Part shown: positions 43,328 to 50,626 of the stretch, piece after piece
Layout of the letters: every line of letters begins with the position of its first letter
Numbering within the stretch: position 1 is the first letter of the stretch
Assembly (NCBI GenBank): GCA_903879335.1
Contig: CAIRLC010000007.1
Location: forward strand, 186,001 to 250,000
DNA from: an uncultured Pseudomonadota bacterium
Lineage (GTDB): Bacteria > Pseudomonadota > Gammaproteobacteria > Steroidobacterales > Steroidobacteraceae
Length of the DNA: 64,000 bases
Direction: 5' to 3'
Translations under genes and position numbers: made by a program
Notes under the pieces: generated by a model
What the model saw: the letters and a program-made list of their open reading frames with translations, nothing else
Databases searched by the model: none
What the model was told of the DNA's origin: nothing

Positions 43328-43401
43328 TCTGCGACCCCTCGTTGGGCGTGATGACAGGATGCAAAATATGCAGTCTGTCTGGGACCGGTAAGGATAGCCA
43401 A
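43324..43401 (-). other. Possible 25-codon leader peptide before fdsG
   Basis: A TTG-initiated frame (43401) encodes MAILTGPRQTAYFASCHHAQ followed by a few residues and ends in a TGA that overlaps the fdsG GTG as GTGA. Directly upstream stands the near-perfect Shine-Dalgarno AAGGAGGA, but only about two bases from the TTG, which is too close. AGGAT of that site can pair with ATCCT just inside the frame. It is either a small coupled leader or a chance frame behind an orphan ribosome-binding sequence. Confidence 0.25.
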
Positions 43402-43443
43402 ATCCTCCTTAAGACCATGACAGAACGCGACGTACACCGTACA

Positions 43444-43471
43444 CAAAAACGCGCACCAGACGGCGTTTTTG
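43444..43471 (-). terminator. Terminator of the SURF1/SCO-like unit (probably bidirectional)
   Basis: CAAAAACGC (43444-43452) and GCGTTTTTG (43463-43471) pair exactly around a ten-base loop. The A5/T5 parts give a U-run in either direction. It begins 25 bases after the stop of the SCO-like gene on the minus strand and separates that unit from the formate dehydrogenase operon. Confidence 0.65.
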
Positions 43472-43495
43472 GTAACTGTGACGGGTATTTACCGT

Positions 43496-44110
43496 TTAGC
43501 CGATGTGGGACAGCCGCAGGAGCTTGTCGAGATCCTTGATTAACCCCTTGCGCTCGGCGTCGGGTGGGAACCGCATGACGAGATTACCCAACGGATCAAC
43601 GACGTAGATCACCCCACTGCCGACGAGATTTTGGCCGGTGGGCGGAAAGGCGGCGAGCAATCGCCGCCCGGCCTCCGAATCGACATACGCAGCCGTCAGA
43701 TCGGGGTCGGCAGGGCCAACCTCCGCGGACGTGCAGCATGGGGCATGGCCCAGCACGACCCGGTGCACTCGATCGCGCTCGTGATCCATGGCAAGGCGTA
43801 CTTTTTTCAAGTCTGCCAGGTCATGCCGGCACGTGTCGTCGCAGTGGTCGCCGGTAAAATACACCAAGGTCCATTGGCGTCTTAGGAACGTTTCACCCAC
43901 CGGGCTGCCGTCAGCAGTCAGGAGAGTCGGTACGGCCGGTAAGGTGACGGTGGGTTGAATTAACTCACCATGATTCACGCGATGACTAGGGATCAGGTGA
44001 CCGCCGTAATACATCCAAAATGCCACCCCCACCGGTCCGAAAAACAGCGCAGCAAGCGCTAAAAACTGGATTCGTCCACGACGCTGGGCGACTTCAGGGG
44101 GGATGTTCAT
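43496..44110 (-). CDS. SCO1/SenC-like cytochrome oxidase biogenesis protein
   Basis: A 204-residue bitopic protein with one N-terminal transmembrane helix (about 16-38) and a periplasmic thioredoxin-fold domain. The metal/redox motif is CDDTC (Cys90, Cys94) in VYFTGDHCDDTCRHDL, in the place of the CPDVC motif of SCO proteins; a second Cys pair is at 125-126 (HAPCCTSA). Probably copper delivery or thiol redox for CuA assembly. The ATG at 44110 overlaps the SURF1 stop as TGATG; a longer frame from 44182 lies inside SURF1. It follows SURF1 as in many gammaproteobacterial cox clusters. Confidence 0.82.
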   Translation of the reverse strand: MNIPPEVAQRRGRIQFLALAALFFGPVGVAFWMYYGGHLIPSHRVNHGELIQPTVTLPAVPTLLTADGSPVGETFLRRQWTLVYFTGDHCDDTCRHDLADLKKVRLAMDHERDRVHRVVLGHAPCCTSAEVGPADPDLTAAYVDSEAGRRLLAAFPPTGQNLVGSGVIYVVDPLGNLVMRFPPDAERKGLIKDLDKLLRLSHIG

Positions 44111-44808
44111 CAGGATTGGCTCGCTCGTTTGAAATTGACGACGACATAGATAGCCAGCAGCGCTGCGGCCAGGCCAAACCACTGCACCGCATAGCCGTAG
44201 TGGCGTTCAGGCGGCAACCCGCCAGGGCGCCAGTCGCGGGTGTATCCGTCCGCATTGGAAGCGTCGAGAAGGATGATCGATGGTTCGACCGTGGTGCCTA
44301 ACACCCGCTGTACGGTTGCCTGGTCCGGATAGGACAATCGGCGTGGCCAGCCTTGGCCGTCAGATGCCTCGAGAACAATGGCCGCCTGCGGCAACTCGTC
44401 GATCCGGCCCTTAACGGTCCGATTGGCGCTCGAGACCGTCACCTCGGGCCACTGGTCCCGCCGGGGTGGCGCAAGAATCCATCCACGGTCGACCAATACT
44501 GTGCCTTCCGACAGGATGAAGGGTGTCAGAACTCGGTATCCGACTTGACCCTGGTGGGTCATGTTATCCAGCAGAATCTGATGGTCGGGATCGTAATGTC
44601 CATCGAGGGTGACGTGTTGATAGCGGTGGTCGTGATGTTGGCGCGCATAGGGCACAGTCGCGCCCTCGCCTTGCGCGAAAGCGCGAAATAACGCTTCCTT
44701 TTCAGCCCCGCGATGGATTTGCCAAAAGCCTAACGAGGTCAGGGCGCTCACACCAAGGGCGGCAAATAAGGTCGGCCAAAGCCGAGGAGAGAATACGCGG
44801 CGCGGCAT
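44110..44808 (-). CDS. SURF1-family cytochrome oxidase assembly protein
   Basis: Assists haem A insertion into cytochrome oxidase subunit I. The 232-residue protein has two transmembrane helices, one near the N-terminus (about 10-30) and one near the C-terminus (around VQWFGLAAALLAIYVVVNF), flanking a periplasmic domain. The family motifs GFWQIHRGAEKEALF, YDPDHQILLDNMTHQGQVGY and VLVDRGWI are present. It is coupled to the SCO-like gene. Confidence 0.93.
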   Translation of the reverse strand: MPRRVFSPRLWPTLFAALGVSALTSLGFWQIHRGAEKEALFRAFAQGEGATVPYARQHHDHRYQHVTLDGHYDPDHQILLDNMTHQGQVGYRVLTPFILSEGTVLVDRGWILAPPRRDQWPEVTVSSANRTVKGRIDELPQAAIVLEASDGQGWPRRLSYPDQATVQRVLGTTVEPSIILLDASNADGYTRDWRPGGLPPERHYGYAVQWFGLAAALLAIYVVVNFKRASQS

Positions 44809-44839
44809 TTATACTGCCCCAGTCACAAGAGGGCCTAAC

Positions 44840-45052
44840 GTGGAATTGTTCAAATTGTTCATCGTCATTGCATTATTGGCCATTCTCTTCAGCCTCGGCC
44901 GAGCGCTTTTCCATTTGACGAGCGGCAAAGGCAGCTCGGAAAAGATGGCTCAAGCACTCACTTGGCGTATCAGTTTATCAGTCGGGCTCCTGCTATTGAT
45001 TCTGCTTGCCGCACACCAAGGCTGGATCGCGCCGCATGGCCTCAGTCGCTGA
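44840..45052 (+). CDS. DUF2909-family twin-helix membrane protein
   Basis: A 70-residue protein with two transmembrane helices (about 5-27 and 45-64) separated by a short loop with GKGSSEKMAQALTWRISLSV, the hallmark of this family. Members sit beside SURF1 and coxC in gammaproteobacterial oxidase clusters and are assumed to help oxidase assembly; no biochemical role is known to me. It is the only plus-strand gene in the oxidase module. Confidence 0.88.
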   Translation: MELFKLFIVIALLAILFSLGRALFHLTSGKGSSEKMAQALTWRISLSVGLLLLILLAAHQGWIAPHGLSR

Positions 45053-45061
45053 GGCCTGAGA

Positions 45062-45091
45062 CAAGAACGGCCGCATAAGCGGCCGTTCTTG
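45062..45091. terminator. Bidirectional terminator between DUF2909 gene and ctaE
   Basis: A perfect 13-bp stem, CAAGAACGGCCGC (45062-45074) and GCGGCCGTTCTTG (45079-45091), with an ATAA loop. It lies 10 bases after the plus-strand stop and 20 bases after the minus-strand ctaE stop, so it can serve both converging genes. Confidence 0.8.
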
Positions 45092-45110
45092 GGGCTAGGA
45101 TCGGTAAAGA

Positions 45111-46004
45111 TCAGAGCCAGTAGACGAACAGGTAGAGGCCAAGCCATACCACGTCGACGAAGTGCCAGTACCAAGCCACCGCTTCAAACGCAAAGTGGCG
45201 CTCTGGCGTGAAGTGGCCTTTCAGAACACGGAACCAGATCACCAGCAACATGATGGCGCCGAGCGTCACGTGGAAACCGTGAAATCCAGTGAGCATGAAG
45301 AACGTCGAGCCGTAGATGCCCGTACCGAGCGTCAGACCAAGCTCGGTGTAGGCTTCGTGATACTCACCAATCTGCTTGTAAACGAAGAAGAAGCCGAGCA
45401 AGAAGGTTGCTGCCAATGCCACCTTGAGTACGGCACGATTGCCAGCCTTTAGGGCGTGGTGAGCGATCGTGACGGTGACACCCGAAAGCAACAGAATCGC
45501 CGTATTGAGTAACGGCACGCCCAGTGCGGGGATCGTCTCGAAGGTCGAGCCGTCGCCCTTAGGACCCAAGGCACTTGGGCCGTTCGTCGGCCAGCCACCC
45601 TCATAGCCGTGCCACAACATGGAGCTCGTGAGGTGCTTTGCGCCGTGGCCAGACAACCAGGGCAGGGCAAACTGCCGGGCATAAAACAGCGCTCCGAAGA
45701 ACGCCGCGAAGAACATGACCTCTGAGAAGATAAACCAGCTCATCCCCATGCGGAATGAACGATCCACAGCCATGTTAAACATGCCAGCCTGGTGCTCAGC
45801 GACAACTTTGCCGAACCAGCCGTAGAACAAAACAAATAGCAGCAGGAATCCCACCGCCAAAATCGTGGTACCGCTGCCCGACTGCTCGACAGTCATCGAG
45901 GCGCCGAGCATAAGCACGAACAGCGAAATCGAACCAAACAGCGGCCAGGGGCTCGAGTGCGGTACGTAGTACTTATCGTCGGAGTGATCGTTCGCCATGG
46001 TCAT
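45111..46004 (-). CDS. ctaE: Cytochrome c oxidase subunit III
   Basis: A 297-residue membrane protein with seven predicted helices. HSSPWPLFGSISLF near the N-terminus, FIFSEVMFFAAFFGALFYAR and FFMLTGFHGFHVTLGAIML are subunit III signatures; WYWHFVDVVWLGLYLFVYWL ends the chain. It carries no cofactor and stabilises the proton-pumping core. Third structural gene of the cluster, downstream of ctaG. Confidence 0.97.
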   Translation of the reverse strand: MTMANDHSDDKYYVPHSSPWPLFGSISLFVLMLGASMTVEQSGSGTTILAVGFLLLFVLFYGWFGKVVAEHQAGMFNMAVDRSFRMGMSWFIFSEVMFFAAFFGALFYARQFALPWLSGHGAKHLTSSMLWHGYEGGWPTNGPSALGPKGDGSTFETIPALGVPLLNTAILLLSGVTVTIAHHALKAGNRAVLKVALAATFLLGFFFVYKQIGEYHEAYTELGLTLGTGIYGSTFFMLTGFHGFHVTLGAIMLLVIWFRVLKGHFTPERHFAFEAVAWYWHFVDVVWLGLYLFVYWL

Positions 46005-46037
46005 TCCTGGTAGGTCAGGTGTTGAGTTTCAAATAAA

Positions 46038-46586
46038 TCAGCGATTCGATGCTGCCTGTTGGGGCAGATCGAAAAAAGAATAAGACAAGGTGATGCGGTC
46101 GATGTCACCGGGAAGGTCACGGTCCACAATGAAGCGGATCAGCATTTCTCGGGATTCATCAGACGCGAATTTCTGTGGTTCGAAGCAGAAGCACTGCGTC
46201 TTCTTGAAATAACGGGCAATGGTCTGCGGAGCGATGCTGGGCACGGCCTGCGCGACAACGGGATGTCCCGTGAGATTCTTTGCGTGAAAAGTGGCCTCGT
46301 AGAGTTTGCCGGGGTGCACCTTCATCGTGTTGGCGGTTGGGGCGAATTCCCAATCGGCCTGATGCGCAACGTTACCCACGAACTCAATGGTCACGACTCG
46401 GTCGGTATCAGGTCGCTCCACAACCGACGCTTGCGCCGTCTGGGTGCCGTACCAGCGATTACCCGTATCCCAAACCTTACAGAGCACGCTGTACAAGGGC
46501 ACCAGCGCGAAACCGAAAGCGAAACTTCCTGCCGTAAACAGCAGCAAGCGACCGATCAGTCCCCGATGCCCTCGCGGCTTCTCCAT
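46038..46586 (-). CDS. ctaG: Cytochrome oxidase assembly protein CtaG/Cox11
   Basis: Copper chaperone delivering CuB to subunit I. The 182-residue protein has one N-terminal transmembrane helix (about 10-32), a periplasmic Ig-like domain and the copper-binding TQCFCFEPQ motif near residue 133. It lies between the 45-residue small protein (one-base gap) and ctaE, the usual order. Confidence 0.96.
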   Translation of the reverse strand: MEKPRGHRGLIGRLLLFTAGSFAFGFALVPLYSVLCKVWDTGNRWYGTQTAQASVVERPDTDRVVTIEFVGNVAHQADWEFAPTANTMKVHPGKLYEATFHAKNLTGHPVVAQAVPSIAPQTIARYFKKTQCFCFEPQKFASDESREMLIRFIVDRDLPGDIDRITLSYSFFDLPQQAASNR

Positions 46587-46587
46587 C

Positions 46588-46725
46588 TCAGTGCGACGCC
46601 TGCAGCACGGACATCAGAATGAAGCCCACGTAGAGCGCAATCGCAACCAACCCGAGCACCAACGCGAGCCGCCGGGCTTTCCGGCGGCTCGCTACGGGAT
46701 CATGGTTGGCGTCGTTATCGCTCAC
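46588..46725 (-). CDS. 45-residue single-helix membrane protein in oxidase cluster
   Basis: A GTG-initiated frame encodes a 45-residue protein: a polar Asp/Arg-rich N-terminus (MSDNDANHDPVASRRKARR), one transmembrane helix (LALVLGLVAIALYVGFILM) and a short tail ending QASH. It fits exactly between ctaD (seven-base gap) and ctaG (one-base gap). Small single-helix proteins occupy the same place in other proteobacterial cox operons and are labelled oxidase small assembly proteins; equivalence here is inference from position and topology. Confidence 0.75.
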   Translation of the reverse strand: MSDNDANHDPVASRRKARRLALVLGLVAIALYVGFILMSVLQASH

Positions 46726-46732
46726 AGTGATC

Positions 46733-48340
46733 TCAGTGGTGCGAATCTGCGACGCCGGTCAGATCCGGCGCTTCGGTGAACGAGTGGTATGGCGCAGGTG
46801 ACGCAACCGTCCACTCAAGGCCCGTCATCATTCCATCCCAAACCTTATCGGTGGCCTTCGCGCCGCCGCGGGCGCACTGCCAAATCAGCACGACAAACAG
46901 GAGTTGCGAGAAGCCGAACACGAAGCCGCCCACCGACGACACCATGTTCCAGTCCGTGAACTGCGTGCTGTAGTCCGGGATACGACGTGGCATACCCGCG
47001 AGGCCGAGGAAGTGCTGCGGGAAGAACAACACGTTCACCGAGATCGTGGAGACCCAGAAGTGCCACTTGGCGAGCGTCATGTTGTACATGTGCCCGGTCC
47101 ACTTCGGCAGCCAGTAGTACACACCCGCCATGATGCCGAATACGGCACCCGGGACCAACACGTAGTGGAAGTGCGCGACGACGAAGTACGTATCTTGGTA
47201 CTGGAAGTCAGCCGGGGCGATAGCCAGCATCAAGCCGGAGAAGCCGCCGATCGTGAAGAGGAACAAGAACGCGAGCGCAAACAGCATCGGCGGTTCAAAG
47301 GACAACGAGCCCTTCCACATTGTGGCTGTCCAATTGAACACCTTAACGCCGGTCGGGATAGCGATCAGCATCGTGCTCATCATGAAGAAGGTCTGGCCAG
47401 CGAGCGGCATACCTACCGTGAACATGTGGTGGGCCCACACGATGAACGATAGGAAGGCGATCGACGCCGTTGCGTAAACCATGGCGTCATAGCCGAACAA
47501 TGGTTTGCGCGAAAAGGCCGGAATGATCTCAGAGACGATACCGAACGCCGGGAGGATCAGAATATAGACCTCAGGGTGTCCGAAGAACCAGAAAATGTGC
47601 TGGAACATGACCGGATCGCCGCCGCCGGCTGGATTGAAGAAGCTGGTGCCAAAGTAGTGATCGGTCAGCAACATCGTGACAGCGCCCGCTAGCACAGGCA
47701 TGACCGCGATCAAAAGATAAGCGGTGATCAGCCAAGTCCAGCAGAACAGTGGCAGCTTCAGCAAGGTCATGCCGGGTGCGCGCATGTTCATGATCGTGAC
47801 GATCACGTTGATGGCGCCCATGATCGACGAGATGCCCATCATGTGAATCGCGAAGATCGTCAGCGGGAAGCTATCGCCTGCCTGCAAGGACAGCGGTGGA
47901 TAGAGCGTCCAACCACCAGCCGGTGCACCGCCAGCCGTGAAGAAGGACGAGAGCAGCAGCGTGAACGCAAAGGGCAGGATCCAGAAGCTGTAGTTGTTCA
48001 TGCGAGGCAGTGCCATATCCGGCGCACCCACCTGCAGAGGAATCATCCAGTTTGCCAAGCCGACCCAAGCCGGCATGACCGCGCCGAAGATCATGATGAG
48101 CGCGTGATTGGTCACCAAGGAGTTATAGAAACCCGGGTCAAACCACTGCATACCCGGCTTGAAGAGCTCAAGTCGAATGCCCAGCGCCATCGCGCCGCCC
48201 AAAAAGAACATGAAAAGTGCCCACAATAAGTACATCGTGCCGATGTCTTTGTGGTTCGTCGCAAACAGCCACCGGCCAATGCCAGCCGGCTTGTGATCGT
48301 GATCGTGGTGGTCGTGAGTATCAGCGTGTGCCATGGTCAT
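46733..48340 (-). CDS. ctaD: Cytochrome c oxidase subunit I (aa3 type)
   Basis: Catalytic haem a/a3-CuB subunit that reduces O2 and pumps protons. The 535-residue chain has twelve predicted helices; GHPEVYILILPAFGIVSEII carries the A1-type glutamate and a CuB histidine, VWAHHMFTVGM the two CuB histidines, and VAHFHYVLVPGAVFGI the haem ligands. The His/Asp-rich N-terminus (HADTHDHHDHDH) is unusual and could bind metal. GGGAGC precedes the ATG at 48340. Confidence 0.98.
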   Translation of the reverse strand: MTMAHADTHDHHDHDHKPAGIGRWLFATNHKDIGTMYLLWALFMFFLGGAMALGIRLELFKPGMQWFDPGFYNSLVTNHALIMIFGAVMPAWVGLANWMIPLQVGAPDMALPRMNNYSFWILPFAFTLLLSSFFTAGGAPAGGWTLYPPLSLQAGDSFPLTIFAIHMMGISSIMGAINVIVTIMNMRAPGMTLLKLPLFCWTWLITAYLLIAVMPVLAGAVTMLLTDHYFGTSFFNPAGGGDPVMFQHIFWFFGHPEVYILILPAFGIVSEIIPAFSRKPLFGYDAMVYATASIAFLSFIVWAHHMFTVGMPLAGQTFFMMSTMLIAIPTGVKVFNWTATMWKGSLSFEPPMLFALAFLFLFTIGGFSGLMLAIAPADFQYQDTYFVVAHFHYVLVPGAVFGIMAGVYYWLPKWTGHMYNMTLAKWHFWVSTISVNVLFFPQHFLGLAGMPRRIPDYSTQFTDWNMVSSVGGFVFGFSQLLFVVLIWQCARGGAKATDKVWDGMMTGLEWTVASPAPYHSFTEAPDLTGVADSHH

Positions 48341-48359
48341 GAAGCTCCCAGCAATCCGA

Positions 48360-49220
48360 TCAGAGCGTCGCCGAAGCGGACGCGGCAGTGTTAGCAGCGG
48401 TGGTCGCCGCCGGCGCGGCGGCGGCCTTTACGGCCTCCTGCTGCGCGGCAAGCCACTTCGCGTAATCTTCTTGAGATACGACGTCGACGGCGATTGGCAT
48501 AAAGCCATGATCGCGGCCGCAGAGTTCGGTGCACTGACCGGTGTAATGACCGATCTTTTCAGCCTTGAACCAAGCCTCATTGATGAAGCCTGGGATCGCA
48601 TCCTTCTTCACGGCGAAGTCCGGGACCCACCACGAGTGAATGACGTCGTTGCCGGTCAAAAGCAAGCGAACCTTGGCGTCGACGGGCACCACGACTGGGT
48701 GGTCAACTTCGAGCAAGTAGTCCTTGACCGAATTCGGATCGATACCCGAATGCAACTGGCGGGCTTCGTTAGAGGTCGACGCCAGGGTTGAGTAAAAGGA
48801 AACGCCAGTACCGAGGTACTCGTAACCCCATTTCCACTGATAACCGGTGATCTTGATGGAGATATCCGCATTGCGCGTGTCTTCCATACGGACCAGAGTC
48901 TTCGCGGCCGGCACGGCCAGGAAAACCAAGATCAACACAGGAATCACGGTCCAGATGATCTCCACCTTAGTGGAATGCAACATCGTCTGGTCTGCGACTG
49001 CGCCTTTGGACTTACGGAAGGTGATGATCGAGTAAATCATCACACCGAACACCGCGACCGCGATAGCGACACAGACCCAGAATACGGTCATGTGCAAGCC
49101 ATGCACTTCACGGGAGATGTCGGTAACGCCCTGAGTCATGTTGTAACTGCTCTCGTAGGCGAACGCGGGCAACGCTGCGAGAAGTCCCCCGAGCGCGCTC
49201 AACATTTTTCGGTTCAACAT
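48360..49220 (-). CDS. ctaC: Cytochrome c oxidase subunit II
   Basis: Carries the CuA centre that receives electrons from cytochrome c. In 286 residues: a signal peptide (cleavage near ALPAFA), two transmembrane helices and a periplasmic cupredoxin domain with YTGQCTELCGRDHGFMPI, the CuA Cys-x3-Cys motif, and VIHSWWVPDF. There is no fused cytochrome c domain (no CxxCH), so this is a plain aa3, not caa3, subunit. The C-terminal ~30 residues are an Ala/Thr-rich tail. First gene of ctaC-ctaD-small protein-ctaG-ctaE. Confidence 0.97.
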   Translation of the reverse strand: MLNRKMLSALGGLLAALPAFAYESSYNMTQGVTDISREVHGLHMTVFWVCVAIAVAVFGVMIYSIITFRKSKGAVADQTMLHSTKVEIIWTVIPVLILVFLAVPAAKTLVRMEDTRNADISIKITGYQWKWGYEYLGTGVSFYSTLASTSNEARQLHSGIDPNSVKDYLLEVDHPVVVPVDAKVRLLLTGNDVIHSWWVPDFAVKKDAIPGFINEAWFKAEKIGHYTGQCTELCGRDHGFMPIAVDVVSQEDYAKWLAAQQEAVKAAAAPAATTAANTAASASATL

Positions 49221-49753
49221 CGAAGCCCCTTACGCTGTCATCTAAATCTTTAAAGGTCACCACAGTTCGAGCGGAAACCCACCCGGTCGAACCGATCCAA
49301 TCTCGTTCGAACGTCGCCTGCGGCGACGCCCAACCCGGGACGTCAGGCATATCCCCGACGCCACTCGCGAATTCCTCGACCCAGCTCCGTCTCAGGAGTT
49401 GAGTTCGAATCAAACCGCAGGGCGGCGCAGTGTACCCCTCACCCAGTGCGGGGAAAACACCATTTCAGCGGTATTGCGATTTACGAAGGGCGGAATCGCC
49501 ATCCGTACTCGCCGTTTCCCGCTCCGCGTCACCCCGTCGTGACGTCTGCGCAGCCCCAATGCCGTGCTATTCAAGGAATCAGGAGCAAATTGCCCCTGCA
49601 CTACGACCTCATCGAGGCACGGCCCCTGGGCACTGCGGATCGAAATCCAAGGCTAAGGCGCCGCCGGCATCCCAAGTTCATACCCCTGATCGGGCCCGCA
49701 GTCTATCGGGCAGCGCAAACCCTTTCAATGACAACGAGTTGCGGGAAGAGCCG
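49221..49753 (-). other. Non-coding region upstream of ctaC
   Basis: 533 bases between ctaC and bioC. Short frames in both directions (for example 49410-49601 minus, 49446-49757 plus) are Arg/Pro-rich and unconvincing. A good sigma-70 promoter match lies at its far end (49700-49728, listed separately). A weaker -10, TACACT, is on the minus strand at 49429-49434 with TTTTCC 17 bases further upstream; that would give a leader of about 200 bases before ctaC. No known RNA family is recognisable to me. Confidence 0.5.
49700..49728 (-). promoter_or_regulatory. Sigma-70-type promoter directed toward ctaC
   Basis: On the minus strand TTGAAA (49723-49728) and TAGACT (49700-49705) are separated by exactly 17 bases. 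Matches to consensus are 5/6 and 4/6. It would start transcription near 49693, some 470 bases before ctaC, implying a long leader or an unrecognised short transcript. Confidence 0.5.
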
Positions 49754-50626
49754 CTAGCGCCTCTTAAGTTGACTCAAGGGTACTACCACCTCGCCAGAAG
49801 TCGCGCTTTGGCGATCAGAATCGCCATCCGGGCACCATGCTTGGCCATAAACCAGTTCACAGGTTACCGGGATCCGGCCCTCATCATTCCGAAGAGCCTC
49901 AAAAGCTGAGGTCGCAGCCTGCCAACGATGGCGCCCGGTTAAGGTACTTCGGCCTTGAAAAGAGGACCCGGCGCCCGCGGCCCTCAGATCCCGACACAGA
50001 TCGGCGAGGCTGGCATAGGTCACCGTCAAGCGGTCGGCATCGAGAACGGGCGCGACGAAACCGGCTCGCGTCAACGCGTCGCCGACGTCATGAAAATCAG
50101 TAAAATCAGCGACATGAGGCACAGCATCAACCTCAGAAAATGCCATGCGCAGTTCGCTGAGGGTGAGTGCACCGACGGTGGAAAAAACGAAGTACCCGCG
50201 CGGCTTTAGCACTCGCCGGACCTGCTCAAAAAAGGCGGTGGGGTCCGCCAGATAGGGCAGCAAGAAGCCAGCGAACACCAGGTCGACGCTGGAGTCAGTG
50301 ACCGGCAGGGCGGCCGCATCCGCCTGTACACAATCAAAACCACGCCACCAACCGCGCGCCTTGCACGCGGCGCGCAGCATGGACGGCGAGCTATCGACCA
50401 GTGTGACGGTCGCCTTGCGATAGCGATCCGCGAGGGCGCGCGCGCTGAAACCCGGGCCGCCGCCGATATCGAGAATATGAGTCGGCTTGATTTGGACAGG
50501 CTCTAAGCGGCGTAGCAACTCCTCTCGCGCCCGCGACTGGATGAAGGCCTCGTCGCGGAAGCGCTCAACGGCCAGGCTCAAACGGCGTTCACGAGCACGG
50601 GCTCCCCGATCCATTGGCTGACTCAT
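49754..50626 (-). CDS. bioC: BioC-type malonyl-ACP O-methyltransferase
   Basis: Methylates malonyl-ACP to start pimelate (biotin) synthesis. The 290-residue SAM-dependent enzyme has motif I ILDIGGGPGFSARAL, VDSSPSMLRAA (motif II), LVFAGFLLPYLADP and VLKPRGYFVFSTV. Its identification as BioC rests on these class I motifs, the N-terminal SLAVERFRDEAFIQSRAREELLRRL-like region and coupling to a bioH-like gene by a four-base overlap. The C-terminus after about residue 265 is a Ser/Asp-rich extension. Confidence 0.85.
   Translation of the reverse strand: MSQPMDRGARARERRLSLAVERFRDEAFIQSRAREELLRRLEPVQIKPTHILDIGGGPGFSARALADRYRKATVTLVDSSPSMLRAACKARGWWRGFDCVQADAAALPVTDSSVDLVFAGFLLPYLADPTAFFEQVRRVLKPRGYFVFSTVGALTLSELRMAFSEVDAVPHVADFTDFHDVGDALTRAGFVAPVLDADRLTVTYASLADLCRDLRAAGAGSSFQGRSTLTGRHRWQAATSAFEALRNDEGRIPVTCELVYGQAWCPDGDSDRQSATSGEVVVPLSQLKRR

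Noticed and set aside
49410-49601. 63-residue minus-strand frame upstream of ctaC
   Set aside because: Start region and composition unconvincing, and no family recognised; kept only as part of the non-coding region.
49430-49909. Plus-strand frames in the ctaC-bioC gap running into bioC
   Set aside because: Arg/Pro-rich without any domain, partly antisense to bioC; no ribosome site. The gap is treated as non-coding.
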